Notes: generated by a model not told the origin, from the sequence alone. Counted from the stretch's first letter, positions 37,000-47,200 are shown. The stretch: 64,000 nt of DNA from Nostoc commune NIES-4072 (GCF_003113895.1 NZ_BDUD01000001.1:3200756-3264755); one strand, 5' to 3'. Made by a program: numbers and translations.

Positions 37000-37182
37000 C
37001 CTTAGTTCAGATAAGCAGGAGAGACAAAGTGTAGCTTTGGCGGCGTGGGATTATTATTTTTGATTATGCAAGAGGTCTATTCTTAAAACAAAAAATCAGA
37101 TTGTACTTTTGACAGTTTCTCAGTAACAATCTGATTAATTATTTTGCTTCATCATGAAGGTATTTGGTTATCTGCGAATGTC

Positions 37183-37231
37183 TTTTCCACTTTCAGATAG
37201 TCAGTCAGCCTAACTATCTGAAAATGGAAAA
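37183..37231. terminator. Bidirectional terminator between glpK and the GloVer gene
   Basis: TTTTCCACTTTCAGATAGT (37183-37201) pairs with ACTATCTGAAAATGGAAAA (37213-37231) with one mismatch. The A/T-rich base of the stem gives T-runs on both strands, serving both convergent genes. Confidence 0.82.
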
Positions 37232-37290
37232 ATCTAAATTTATCTAATCTACGTTCTACTATTTATTTAGCAAGTAGATTGTATTTGAGG

Positions 37291-38466
37291 CTATGGTGTA
37301 AATTTAAACACAGTTCCTTGTCCAGAAGCGCCTTCAGCAGAGGTAGTACCATAAAATGCACCATTAGCAAGTTGAATTAGGGTGGACTCTGGCGTTGCCC
37401 CATTCGTGCCATTAAAACTAAACAACAAAGTGAGGGTTCCTCCAGGTGTCAACCGATAGATGCCTCCTTTATTATTTGCACCACCTGTAGAAGTCGTACC
37501 GTAAAAGTTACCGTCGCTTCCTTTTGTGAGTGCAGCTGTGGGGTTGGCCCCATTGGTACCATTGAAACTGGCAACTAAAACTGGTGTACCGCCACCGAGC
37601 GGAAACCTAAATATAGCTCCTCGATTACTGGCTCCACCCAGAAAAGTTGTGCCATAAAGAAATCCACCATCTTCAATTAATGCAGACCGGGGATTTCGCC
37701 CATTAGCGCCACTAAAGTTATATGAAGTTATTGCTCCTGCGGGAGTTAACTTGTATACCACACCATCATTAGTTGCTCCACCTGCTGAGGCGCTGCCATA
37801 GTAGTTTCCGTCACTACCTAATTGCAACCTTGCTAATGGAGTTGCTCCATTAGTACCGTTGAAGTTAACTAAGATAGTAGGGACACCACCAGTCAGAGGA
37901 ATCTTGAATACAGTTCCTTTGCTGTTGACCCCACCAGCAGAAGTTATCCCCACCAAGCTGCCATCGCTACCTGAAATCAATCGACCTGCTGGGTTGGCTC
38001 CATTAGTGCCATTGAAATTTAAAAGAGTTGTCAAGTTTGTAAAATTCGGTTTTTGCAACTTAAACAATGTACCGAGGTTATTTGTACCACCTGTAAAGGT
38101 TGCACCATATAGATTGTCATCACTTGCCTGGAATAATCTAGCAACTGGGTTAGTTCCATTGGTTCCAGTGAAGTTAACTAGTGTGGTCAGAGTACTAAAA
38201 TTAGTACCAGTTAATTTGAATGCTGTTCCTCTATCTTGCGAACCACCTGCGGAAGTGGTTCCATAAAGATTGCCATCTTTCCCTGCAAACACACCTGCTC
38301 TTGGGGCCGCTCCATTAGTACCGTTAAAATTTACGACGGTCGTTAATGTTTGTGCAGAGGCTTGTGGTAAGGGCAATACTAATGGAGACGCCAACACAGC
38401 CAGAGAAGTCAAAATCAATACGCTATTTTTGCTTTGACGTTGTTTGTACAGGTTCATCTTGTTCAC
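37291..38466 (-). CDS. GloVer-repeat exported protein
   Basis: 391 residues. Signal peptide at 1-38 (VLILTSLAVLASPLVLPLP, ends ASAQ), then about eight repeats of roughly 40 residues with the pattern LVNFNGTNGAxPxAxLxxGxDGNxYGTTxxGGxxxxGTxFKLT. This is the Gloeobacter/Verrucomicrobia (GloVer) tandem repeat, thought to form a beta-propeller-like surface protein. The role is unknown. The repeats are very similar in DNA, so copy number could vary between strains and assembly errors are possible. Confidence 0.88.
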   Translation of the reverse strand: MNKMNLYKQRQSKNSVLILTSLAVLASPLVLPLPQASAQTLTTVVNFNGTNGAAPRAGVFAGKDGNLYGTTSAGGSQDRGTAFKLTGTNFSTLTTLVNFTGTNGTNPVARLFQASDDNLYGATFTGGTNNLGTLFKLQKPNFTNLTTLLNFNGTNGANPAGRLISGSDGSLVGITSAGGVNSKGTVFKIPLTGGVPTILVNFNGTNGATPLARLQLGSDGNYYGSASAGGATNDGVVYKLTPAGAITSYNFSGANGRNPRSALIEDGGFLYGTTFLGGASNRGAIFRFPLGGGTPVLVASFNGTNGANPTAALTKGSDGNFYGTTSTGGANNKGGIYRLTPGGTLTLLFSFNGTNGATPESTLIQLANGAFYGTTSAEGASGQGTVFKFTP

Positions 38467-38832
38467 TTAACTCCTACAAAAATTTGCTCAGACACGAACC
38501 AGAAATAAATCTCCAACCTACTCTTTGAGAACTGCTCCGCCGAAGGTAGTTTCAGTGTCGGCGTAGTCGGTTATTCGTTTTAATAAAGCTGGAGATTTAT
38601 TTTTATGGATATCCCTCAAACTGGGTATAGCGATTTTCGTATGGATGCAACCAGCTATGGGACGCAATACTTTGCTCCTTAACAGATATCTATTCCATAC
38701 AATCGAAAACAGCTTGAATGGCTTGGAGTAACGGATTTTGTAGTACTTGATTTCACAAATTAGTTGTAAAATTAGGTACTCTCAATTCGTTATTCATAAC
38801 TAGCTTTTAGTGAGAAATCACCAGAAATTTTA

Positions 38833-38880
38833 GTATAGTCTTGGTCAGGAAGGATTTAGAAATCCTTTGGATGACTATAC
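38833..38880. other. Compound hairpin
   Basis: Outer stem GTATAGTC (38833-38840) with GACTATAC (38873-38880), inner stem AAGGATTT (38850-38857) with AAATCCTT (38860-38867). Two concentric perfect stems separated by internal loops suggest a small structured RNA or a palindromic element. Confidence 0.45.
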
Positions 38881-38976
38881 CGTAAGGGCTGTATTCACAC
38901 TTAAGTTAATTGCTGAAAATGAGATAATTAATGATCTCGCTCAGTAACATAACATACTCATTATTTTTTAGATGTC

Positions 38977-39105
38977 GTGAGCAACACAAAAAATTTAAAT
39001 TTAACTTTTACCTCTGCGAATGACGTTATTGCAATTGCCAAAGCTTTAAATGTAGTTAATATTTCTAAGAGCCAAGGAAAACCACTCCCACCCCAGAACT
39101 TTTAG
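38977..39105 (+). CDS. Possible 42-residue protein or gene remnant
   Basis: GTG start, product beginning MSNTKNLNLTFTSANDVIAI and ending GKPLPPQNF. Residue composition and codon use look protein-like (amphipathic helix ANDVIAIAKALNVV), but there is no ribosome binding site and no recognised family. It could be the surviving start of a lost gene. Confidence 0.3.
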   Translation: MSNTKNLNLTFTSANDVIAIAKALNVVNISKSQGKPLPPQNF

Positions 39106-39219
39106 TTGATTCACCGATTTAGTTGTTTTTAGCTGTGGTCAGAGAGCCTGTACAAGATAAAACTGCTCTGGTGTAAATCCAGAGCAGCGTTAATCTATAC
39201 TGCATTTTTGGATGCAATT

Positions 39220-39762
39220 TTAAGATGCGTTTGCTTTGGCAGTTCCCCGGAGTACTATAGTCTGATATGACTGTAATTGTCCAGACAGGGGAGTACGAAT
39301 AAATCCTGATGTTTTTTGAGTAGTTAAAATGGCTTCGGTTTGGACAGGAGTTTCTGCATTGCCGATAAATAGGTTAATAATTGGCAAAAGTAAGCTCAGT
39401 TTAACTACATTTCCTCCAAAGTCAGGGTTTGGTGGCTTGCTAATAATAACTGTCACTAGTGTACCGATATCAGTAGCTAATGTCTGAATTTCGTTACCAC
39501 TAAAACGAGTGGAAATGTTTTTAGTTCTGTAATCAAGCTGTGGAACTCCCTTGAGAATCGAATACTCAATCTTAGTACCTTCGCCCTCAAGTTCAAACTC
39601 ATTTGGTTGTTGCACAACAATTGCTTGTGCTGGCTTTGTGGATTTGGGCATCAAAAAAGAAACCAGTGATGTGGCGGTTAAACCAGTCACAAAGGTAAAA
39701 GCAGTTTTGAGAATTTGACGGCGGGGAGAACTACCAGCAATGTCTTTTAAGTTAGGCTTCAT
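39220..39762 (-). CDS. Tat-type exported protein of unknown function
   Basis: 180 residues. The N-terminus has SPRRQILK followed by a hydrophobic stretch (TAFTFVTGLTATSLVSFL) and a basic-Pro-Ala cleavage region near 48, as in twin-arginine signal peptides. The mature part (EFELEGEGTKIEYSIL, TRFSGNEIQTLATDIGTLVTV) is mostly predicted beta strand. No known domain. Alone on its strand. Confidence 0.6.
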   Translation of the reverse strand: MKPNLKDIAGSSPRRQILKTAFTFVTGLTATSLVSFLMPKSTKPAQAIVVQQPNEFELEGEGTKIEYSILKGVPQLDYRTKNISTRFSGNEIQTLATDIGTLVTVIISKPPNPDFGGNVVKLSLLLPIINLFIGNAETPVQTEAILTTQKTSGFIRTPLSGQLQSYQTIVLRGTAKANAS

Positions 39763-40109
39763 AATTAAGAAATTCCAAAAGCTAATAAATCTGATCTTTT
39801 CAAATATATAATGCTTCCGCAGATTACGTTTTAGTACTTAAAGCTAATTATCCTATACTTTATGGGTAGGTTAAGACTTGGTTTAATCAAGCGATCGCTA
39901 CTATTTGAAACGTGCTTACCCTGAACGTGCTACCCTTTTTAGACAGGGGAATTAAACGCCTTAACCTTGTCAAAGGATTCTTATACTTTAGATGCGTTTG
40001 CCCTGGCTTTCTCCCTAAATCAACTCCTGACTGAGCAAAAAGCAAGCAATTTGACCAGCATGAATTGATTTACTGCATAATACTACTCACAGATCAGGAT
40101 GCTGGACGC
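39763..40109. other. Divergent spacer before argC
   Basis: 347 bases, A/T-rich, with one GCGATCGC. No gene, no clear promoter motif. The argC frame is open upstream to TTG 40065 but ATG 40110 is the better start. Confidence 0.5.
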
Positions 40110-41105
40110 ATGATTGCTAAACCTAAGATTTTTATTGATGGGGAATCAGGAACCACTGGCTTACATATTTACTCACGCCTCAATCAACGGGATGATATCG
40201 AGTTAGTTAGCATTGAGGCATCTAAACGTAGGGATGCAACTGAGCGAGCTAAATTAATTAATGCCGTTGATGTTGTCATTCTCTGCCTACCTGATGATGC
40301 AGCCCGCGAAGCTGTTAGCTTAGTAAGTAGTACTACGGTTAAAATCCTTGATGCTAGTAGTGCCCATCGCACAGCTAATAACTGGGTATATGGTTTTCCT
40401 GAACTCAATCCAGGACAGCGAGAGAAAATCGCCAGCGCTCAGTTTGTCAGCAATCCAGGCTGTTATCCTACAGGATTTTTAGCCTGTATCCGTCCGTTGA
40501 TTGCTAAAGGAATTTTAAAGAGCAATTTTCCCATCACCGTCAATGCAGTGTCAGGTTACTCTGGTGGCGGAAAGAATCTGATTAAGCAATACCATACCTT
40601 CCATGAACAGGAGGCTGGAGGAGAGTCGCTCTATCCTTATGGTATCTACGGTTTGCAGTTTGGACATAAGCATGTCAAGGAAATGCATTATTATTCAGAG
40701 TTAGCATCGCCGCCGCTATTCGTACCAGCAGTAGGGGATTTTGAGCGAGGGATGCTGGTTCAGATACCTTTGCCGTTAGGAATTTTGGATAATCCACCAT
40801 CAGGTGAGGTTATTCATCAAGCAATTGTTAACTACTACCAAAGTGAAAAATTTGTCCAGGTTGCTCCATACCAAGATTCTACACTGCTGCGAGACGGAAT
40901 ATTTTTGGATGCGATGTCTACGACGGGCTACGCCTACGCAATGAACGGCACTAATACTGTTCAGGTATTTGTATTCGCCAATGACACTACCAAAGAAGCA
41001 TTGCTAGTTGCTCGTCTCGATAATTTGGGCAAAGGTGCATCGGGAGCCGCAATCCAAAACTTAAACATCATGCTAGGCTTTCCAGAAGAGTTAGGATTGT
41101 TATAA
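40110..41105 (+). CDS. argC: N-acetyl-gamma-glutamyl-phosphate reductase, type 2
   Basis: 331 residues. Enzyme of arginine synthesis that reduces N-acetylglutamyl phosphate to the semialdehyde with NADPH. It belongs to the shorter, type 2 ArgC group: start KPKIFIDGESGTTGLHI (NADP loop), LCLPDDAAREAV, DASSAHRT, catalytic Cys118 in VSNPGCYPTGFLA, and HVKEM. The C-terminal segment LDAMSTTGYAYAMNGTN carries residues from a dispersed repeat (40911-40940). Cyanobacteria normally have a longer type 1 ArgC, so this may be a second enzyme or a specialised paralogue. Confidence 0.87.
   Translation: MIAKPKIFIDGESGTTGLHIYSRLNQRDDIELVSIEASKRRDATERAKLINAVDVVILCLPDDAAREAVSLVSSTTVKILDASSAHRTANNWVYGFPELNPGQREKIASAQFVSNPGCYPTGFLACIRPLIAKGILKSNFPITVNAVSGYSGGGKNLIKQYHTFHEQEAGGESLYPYGIYGLQFGHKHVKEMHYYSELASPPLFVPAVGDFERGMLVQIPLPLGILDNPPSGEVIHQAIVNYYQSEKFVQVAPYQDSTLLRDGIFLDAMSTTGYAYAMNGTNTVQVFVFANDTTKEALLVARLDNLGKGASGAAIQNLNIMLGFPEELGLL
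40911..40940 (+). repeat. Dispersed repeat inside the argC coding sequence
   Basis: GCGATGTCTACGACGGGCTA then CGCCTACGCA, a form of the GGCTACGCCTACGC dispersed element; the GCGATGTCTAC part recurs at about 8692-8702. It is in frame (30 bases, residues AMSTTGYAYA) just before the conserved NGTN motif. Confidence 0.6.
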
Positions 41106-41215
41106 AAGAGGGTGAGACAATAGAGAAAAAGCAGTAATTTACTTCATGCTCAATAACTAATGGTTTGTACAAAACAGCAATAACTATGATCAGTGGGTAA
41201 ATTGCTCATTTTAAA

Positions 41216-41257
41216 AAGCAAAAAGGCAAATTGAGAAAGCAATCTGTCTTTTTGCTT
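41216..41257. terminator. Terminator between argC and the DUF1350 gene
   Basis: AAGCAAAAAGGCA (41216-41228) pairs with TGTCTTTTTGCTT (41245-41257). It serves two convergent genes. The stem itself supplies the T-rich side on both strands. Confidence 0.72.
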
Positions 41258-41308
41258 AAGAAGCGCTATATTATTAACTTAATGATTTTGGAACTTTCAG
41301 TACTTTTG

Positions 41309-42304
41309 TTATTTATTCTTTTTTAGTTCCTCAATTAATTGAATTACATGAGATTCAAAGCCTCTATTTCGTTCTTCCACTGATTCAATAAAAGGTCGAT
41401 TAAAAAGATTAATTACAACCTTGCCTAGTTGAATACCTAATGGTTTTAAATGTCCACCCTTTACAGTTTGTACAAATTTTTGGGGTGGTTTTTTTAGAAT
41501 ATTAGTAAACCACTCACAGGTTACTTTAGCAATATTATCAGATTGAAAACAAACTAAACCCATGATATTAAATAAACCACTATCCTTAATTAAGTTTTGG
41601 GTCTCTTCAACGGTTGGTTTCACACCCCAACCCAGATTATCGATGAGATTCGCTAAAAACTGAGGACGAATTGCGCTCCCTGTATCAGCAATGGCAGGTG
41701 CTAATAGGACAGAAGCCTGCCCTTTAATGAAGACACTGTTAATTTTGATTTCCCGATTTACGTAACTGTAAATTAGCTTCCGATCTTCTACAATTTTTTG
41801 TTTAAGTTCCTCAAAGAGAAGGTTAATGTCTGCAATAACACTTTCTATTTGTGACTCATCCGAAGTATAAGATAGCAGATTCCGAATAAACTTTTCTCTA
41901 TCTTGAGGCTCTGGAGGTAAAGCAGTAAATCCTTCTAACAGGGAGATATATTTACAGCCAAGGCTATGTCCAATCCAAGAAAAGTTTTTATCATCTAGAT
42001 AAGCTTCATAATCATATCCTTCAACGCTTGCCATCCTCACAAGCTCTGGCAGAATTTCATACTGCTCTCTCATGAGGAAACCAGCTTCTACATAATGATT
42101 AAAAGTAAAATTAAACGGCAAAAGAATAATTGTATATCCCTGCTCATATAGGCATTGCAGCAGATAGCGATAAAAAATCATGGGGCCAAATGTACCAAAG
42201 AAAGCCCCTGCAATAAATTGAATTACTCCTTTAGGTTGTGGATGCAGAGCAACCCAACTGTGAGAAACGGGTTTAAATCTTAGTTTTAAATTTGTATTTA
42301 CCAT
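41309..42304 (-). CDS. DUF1350 family alpha/beta-hydrolase-like protein
   Basis: 331 residues. Recognised by the N-terminal GVIQFIAGAFFGTFGPMIFYR, YTIILLPFNFTFNHYVEAG and the nucleophile-elbow-like SWIGHSLGCKYISLLE (GxSxG). The family is conserved in cyanobacteria and plant plastids; enzymatic activity has not been established. The Ser in GHSLG could be catalytic. ATG 42304. Divergent from ccmP. Confidence 0.82.
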   Translation of the reverse strand: MVNTNLKLRFKPVSHSWVALHPQPKGVIQFIAGAFFGTFGPMIFYRYLLQCLYEQGYTIILLPFNFTFNHYVEAGFLMREQYEILPELVRMASVEGYDYEAYLDDKNFSWIGHSLGCKYISLLEGFTALPPEPQDREKFIRNLLSYTSDESQIESVIADINLLFEELKQKIVEDRKLIYSYVNREIKINSVFIKGQASVLLAPAIADTGSAIRPQFLANLIDNLGWGVKPTVEETQNLIKDSGLFNIMGLVCFQSDNIAKVTCEWFTNILKKPPQKFVQTVKGGHLKPLGIQLGKVVINLFNRPFIESVEERNRGFESHVIQLIEELKKNK

Positions 42305-42785
42305 GATTTAGCAATGAGTGCATCTCATTTTGGTAGGTGTATACTTAATCTCCAAACTGAAGTTGCTGATTTTCGGATATTTTCTTGTTTCCACCAAAGC
42401 CACTACTTGTCTACTTTGTCAATGTATAAATCCTAGTACTGTGAGTTTGATTAGCTGGGATTTTGGCAGCATTTTGAAGATATCCGCAGAAGTCCAGTGG
42501 ACTTTTCCCGCATCAGTTTAGCTATTGGACTTTTTTGTAACATCAAGTTTATCAGTAAGTCAAGACCAGTTGGGCATTGCAGACAGCGATTTGTGTGTAA
42601 TAAAGCTTGTACAATTGTCAAGGCGGTTTTTCCTGCCAGAATACTTCTCAGGCGTAAAATTTATCGACAGCAAAATTTTTCTACTTTGTGTTTTTCCATC
42701 CTGCACTTGTGGCAAAAATGCCCCAAATTAGGCGCTTCTATCTTGCAATAGATAACTTTTACCCTTATGACTGGAGAGCAAAATC
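42305..42785. other. Divergent spacer between DUF1350 and ccmP genes
   Basis: 481 bases. Short overlapping frames occur on both strands but none has protein-like features. The end carries CTGGAGAG (42771-42778), the ribosome binding site for ccmP. No operator was recognised. Confidence 0.5.
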
Positions 42786-43427
42786 TTGGGAATAGAACTA
42801 CGCAGTTTCGTATTTCTCGACAGCCTGCAACCTCAACATGCAGCATATATGGGAACAGTAGCTCAAGGCTTCTTACCATTACCAGGGGATACATCACTGT
42901 GGATTGAAATCTCTCCTGGTATCGAAATTAATAAAATTACAGATATAGCTCTGAAATCTGCCTCTGTCCGTCCGGGAGTACAGGTAGTTGAACGACTGTA
43001 CGGACTATTGGAAGTTCATTCTAGCTCCCAAGGCGAAACGCGAGCTGCTGGTCAAGCAATTTTGGCGGCACTGGGAGTCCGAAGAGAGGAATGTCTCAAA
43101 CCGCGTGTTATTTCTAGCCAGATTATCCGCAACATTGATGCTTATCAAACACAACTCATTAATCGCACGCGTCGGGGACAGCTATTACTAGCAGGACAAA
43201 CACTATATGTATTAGAAGTGGAGCCTGCTGCTTATGCCGCCCTGGCTGCCAATGAAGCGGAGAAAGCAGCGAGGATTAATATTCTTGAAGTTCAAGCTGT
43301 AGGTAGCTTTGGACGGCTTTACTTAGGTGGACAAGAACAGGATATTCTAGCAGGTGCGGCGGGAGCGTTAACGGCTATTGAAAGTGTAGCTGGTCGGGCA
43401 AATCCTCTAGGTGGTCGTCAGGAGTAA
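42786..43427 (+). CDS. ccmP: Carboxysome shell protein CcmP
   Basis: 213-residue tandem BMC-domain protein that forms a pseudohexameric trimer in the beta-carboxysome shell, with a central gated pore thought to pass larger metabolites such as RuBP and 3-phosphoglycerate. The start [20 protein letters not shown], the [20 protein letters not shown] segment, and the second BMC domain ending [16 protein letters not shown] match CcmP. Length agrees exactly with the known protein. Start is TTG 42786 with CTGGAGAG 7 bases upstream; no in-frame ATG upstream fits. It lies away from the ccmKLMN cluster, as is usual. The next gene starts 10 bases downstream. Confidence 0.9.
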   Translation: MGIELRSFVFLDSLQPQHAAYMGTVAQGFLPLPGDTSLWIEISPGIEINKITDIALKSASVRPGVQVVERLYGLLEVHSSSQGETRAAGQAILAALGVRREECLKPRVISSQIIRNIDAYQTQLINRTRRGQLLLAGQTLYVLEVEPAAYAALAANEAEKAARINILEVQAVGSFGRLYLGGQEQDILAGAAGALTAIESVAGRANPLGGRQE

Positions 43428-43437
43428 AGGAGAGAAA

Positions 43438-44244
43438 ATGGCAAATCGAGAGCATCTAGCTTTACTGAAAGCAGGTGCAGTTACATGGATTGAATGGAGA
43501 GAGAAAAATCCTCAGATTGAACCAGACCTCAGCGCCGCAAACCTGCAAGGGGATAACTTCAGAGGCGCGAATCTCCAGGGGGTAAATTTGAGCAAGGTGG
43601 ATTTGGGTAATGCTTTACTTGTGCGAGCAAATCTCAGTGGTGCTGATTTGAGTAGTGCCAACCTCTACAATGCCTTGCTTATTGAAGCTAACTTAAGTAA
43701 TGCTAACTTCAGTGTTGCTAACTTGAGTGGTGCTGTACTTACACAGGCAGATTTGAGTCATGCTAATTTCATTGGAGCAGACTTGAGTGAGGCAAATCTT
43801 AGAGGAGCTGCGATCGCTCATGCTAATCTAATTGGAACTGACTTAAGAGGCGCTAACTTGAGAGATGCCGATTTAGGTGCAGCGAAGCTAATACGGGCTA
43901 ATCTCTCTTTTGCTAACCTTATTGAAGCTAACTTGATTGCGGCTGATCTGTGCGAGGCGAGTTTGTATGAGGCAGAAGTATTGGGGGCTTATCTTTATAA
44001 AACTGAACTGTACAAAGCCAATCTAAACAAGGTTCACCTCAGTGGTGCTTATCTATTGCAAGCTAACTTAAGTGAAGCTAACTTAAGTGAAGCTGACTTG
44101 AGTTGGACTAACCTTAGAGGCGCAAATTTGGCAGGCGCGAATCTCAGAGGTGCTAACCTCAGAGGAGCCGACATTAGAGGAGCTAACCTCAATGGCGTAA
44201 ATCTTCAAGAGGCAATTATGCCTGACGCTTCAAAGCACCATTAA
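43438..44244 (+). CDS. Pentapeptide-repeat protein
   Basis: 268 residues. After a 35-residue leader, about 40 tandem A(D/N)LXX pentapeptides (ANLSGADLSSANLYNALL and so on) make a right-handed beta-helix. ATG 43438 with AAAGGAGAG just upstream; the frame is open to a GTG at 43411, which overlaps ccmP. It begins 10 bases after the ccmP stop, so the pair is cotranscribed. Pentapeptide-repeat proteins are abundant in cyanobacteria; linkage to ccmP hints at a role near the carboxysome, which is inference. Its last 29 bases overlap the giant kinase gene tail to tail. Confidence 0.9.
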   Translation: MANREHLALLKAGAVTWIEWREKNPQIEPDLSAANLQGDNFRGANLQGVNLSKVDLGNALLVRANLSGADLSSANLYNALLIEANLSNANFSVANLSGAVLTQADLSHANFIGADLSEANLRGAAIAHANLIGTDLRGANLRDADLGAAKLIRANLSFANLIEANLIAADLCEASLYEAEVLGAYLYKTELYKANLNKVHLSGAYLLQANLSEANLSEADLSWTNLRGANLAGANLRGANLRGADIRGANLNGVNLQEAIMPDASKHH

Positions 44245-47200
44245 TTAATAATACGATCGCCTTCACCAATTCTTCTGGATCTACAGGCTTGGAAATATGC
44301 TGTTGAAATCCAGCAGCGATCGCTTGCTGATGATCTATCTCACTAGCGTAGGCAGTTAAAGCGATCGCTGTAATTGTCCCACCTTGCTCTGGTTGCAAAC
44401 TCCTCACCTGTCGCATCAGCATGTAACCATCCATTTCTGGCATCCCGATATCGCTAATGAGCAAATTTGGCTGGGATTGACTCAGTGCAGTTAAAGCTTC
44501 AATGGCTGAGGCTACAACAGTCACAGTTGCACCATATTGCTCCAGCATGAAAGGCAAAAACTCTCGCATATCTGCGTCATCATCCACCACGAGAATCTTT
44601 AAGCCAGACAAGGGTAAGGACTGATCTTCCACAAGTAAAGAGTTATCTTTTGCATCCTTGATTCCTTTACTTTCATCCTGTAAGCATGGAATTTTGACAA
44701 TGAAAGTTGCTCCTTGTTCTTCGCCCAAGCTTTGGGCTTGAACAGTTCCCCCATGAAGTTCTACAAGATGCCGGACGATCGCTAATCCTAAACCTAAACC
44801 GCCAAATTTTCGAGTTGTGGCACTATCTGCTTGACGGAAATAATCAAAGACATAAGGTAAGAACTCAGGCGCAATCCCCTTCCCTGTGTCAGTGACGCAG
44901 ATTTGTACCTGTGAGTCAATTTGCTCTAATTTAATTTTTACTTGTCCCCCAGTAGGAGTAAACTTAATGGCATTAGAAAGGATATTCCAAAAAACTTGTT
45001 GCAATCGATTGGCATCGCCTAAAACTGGCCCTAGACTAGGCTGAATAATTGTCTGAATCTCGATGGACTTAGCCTGTGCTGATAAACGCACTGTCTCGAT
45101 CGCAGCTTCAATAACTGATATCAAATTAATGCGGTAGAAGTTGAGGTTAAGTTTACCTTGAAGGATGCGAGAGACATCAAGCAAATCTTCAATCAATTGG
45201 GTTTGTAACTTGGCGTTGCGCTCAATGGTTTCGAGGGCGCGATCGCTTGTTGCTTGATCAAGTTTGCGGGTTCGCATCAGTTTTGTCCAACCCAAAATTG
45301 GGTTAAGCGGTGTTCTCAATTCATGGGATAGCACAGCGAGAAATTCATCTTTGATGCGGTTTGCTGATTCAGCAGCACTTCGCGCCGTTAGTTCGGCTTC
45401 GTAAAGATGGGCGCGAGCGATCGCTTGGGCACATTGTTGAGCAATCGCCAAAAGAAACGCTTGATCTTCTCCACTCAGTTGTTGAGGCTGGGCAAATCCT
45501 AAAGTTATACCGCCAACTGCCCAACCTTCTACCATCAATGGAATAGAAATCCAGGCTTCAAAATTATATTTGGAGTAAGCTTCAGCTAAATGAGGGTAAC
45601 GAGCGATCCGATTTTTTGTTGATTCAGCCCAAATAGGTTGCCCAGTCCGCACAGCTTCTGCTAAGGGAGAGGGTAAATCAATAGCAAAATGCCGCCAAGT
45701 GTTTACCAACTCTTGGTTATAGCCAACCGCACGCACAATTTCTAGTTCAGTTTTACTTTCATTCACCAAGGCGACGAGGGCAGAATTGGCTCCCAAGGCA
45801 GCCATACTTTGCTCTACAATGACTTCAGATACTTGGGCTGGTGTCAGCGATTCTGAAAGAGCAGCCGTGATCGATTGAAGACGGGCAATGCGCTCTAATG
45901 CTCGTTCTGCTGTTTTTTGTGCTTGCTGCGCTTCTTGGTAAAGGCGGGCATTATCAATGGCGATCGCAGCTCGATGGGCAACATCTTCTGCTAGTGACAA
46001 GTCAGCTGTGCTGTAACGACGTTCTGATTCAGCAGTTACAAAGGAAATTGCCCCAAAAATTCTTTCGCGGGCCATCAAGGGCAAAATAATACATGATTTT
46101 AAGCCAAGTTCACGCAGAATCCGCAGATGTTCTGGATCTGGGATAGCTTCTGCTAGAGCTGCATCTGAAATTTCAGCTACCATTTCTGCAAGTCCAGTAC
46201 GCAGCACTTTAGGCACACCTTCAGGTGCATCTAACTTTCGAGGATAACGCTGATAAAGTTCCCAACCAAGTTTCACTTTCTCTGGATCTCGGTGAGCAAC
46301 TGCTACCCGATTAATTGATTGGTTGTCTTGCAGCAGATCGACGCCGCACCAATCAGCGAAGTAAGGCACAGCCAGCTTTGCCACACTTGCTAATGTGCTT
46401 TCGTAATCAAGGGAAGAGGTAAGGGTTGCACTGATTTGAGCTAAGAATGTTGCCCGTTGCTGATCGGCTTCTGCTTCCTGTCGCGCGGTTTGCTCTTGAA
46501 TCAGTTGGATACGTTCAACTTCAGATTGTTTGCGATCTGTGATATCAAGCACAACACCACTCATGTGTGTTGCTTTACCTGCTTCGTTGAAAAAGGCTTT
46601 TCCTCGGCAGGCTAGGTAGCGAATACTGTTATTATCTCGAATAATTCGGTATTCTAAATCATGCTCTACACCTTGGTTAATCGCTCGGCTCAACGATTGA
46701 GCCAGTAATCCCCGATCATCTGGATGCAGACGAGCTAAAATTGCTTCAGCAGTGCCAACAAAGGTTTCAGGTGTTAACCCAAATAGTTGATAAATCTGCT
46801 CATCCCAGTCAAAGCGATCGTTGGCAATATCCCAACTCCAAACACCGATTTGGGCAGATTTCAACGCTAAATTGAGTTTTTCTTGACTATTTTCTAGACC
46901 TTGATAAAGACGAGCATTTTCTAGAGAAATAGCAATTTGCACTGTCAATATTTCTAGTACGTAAAGCTTGTCATGTGTAAAGGCGCTAGAAATAAGATTG
47001 TTTTCTAAATATAAAATACCAATTAATTTTGACTTAAGCGCGATCGGTAAACAAAGTACAGATTTAGGTTGCTTTCGGATTATATACTCATCTTTAGAAA
47101 ACAGATTTTGCTCAGTGGCATTTTGCAAAATCACTGCTTCTTGAGTTCGCTGAACATAATTTAGCATTGATTGCGGAATAACCTGTGAAATTTCACCTTC

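Larger units (their letters stand above)
38467..39219. other. Gap with a hairpin and a short coding-like frame
   Basis: 753 bases. It contains a GCCGAAGGTAG-type dispersed repeat fragment near 38540, a compound hairpin at 38833-38880, and a 42-codon frame at 38977-39105 listed separately. No regulatory motif is recognised. Confidence 0.5.

Noticed and set aside
37291..38466. Tandem repeats considered as a CRISPR-like array
   Set aside because: The repeats are in frame, encode the GloVer motif and have no spacers of uniform length; they are protein repeats.
42318..42751. Overlapping short frames between DUF1350 and ccmP genes
   Set aside because: Several frames on both strands overlap one another and have Cys/Phe-rich composition unlike real proteins.
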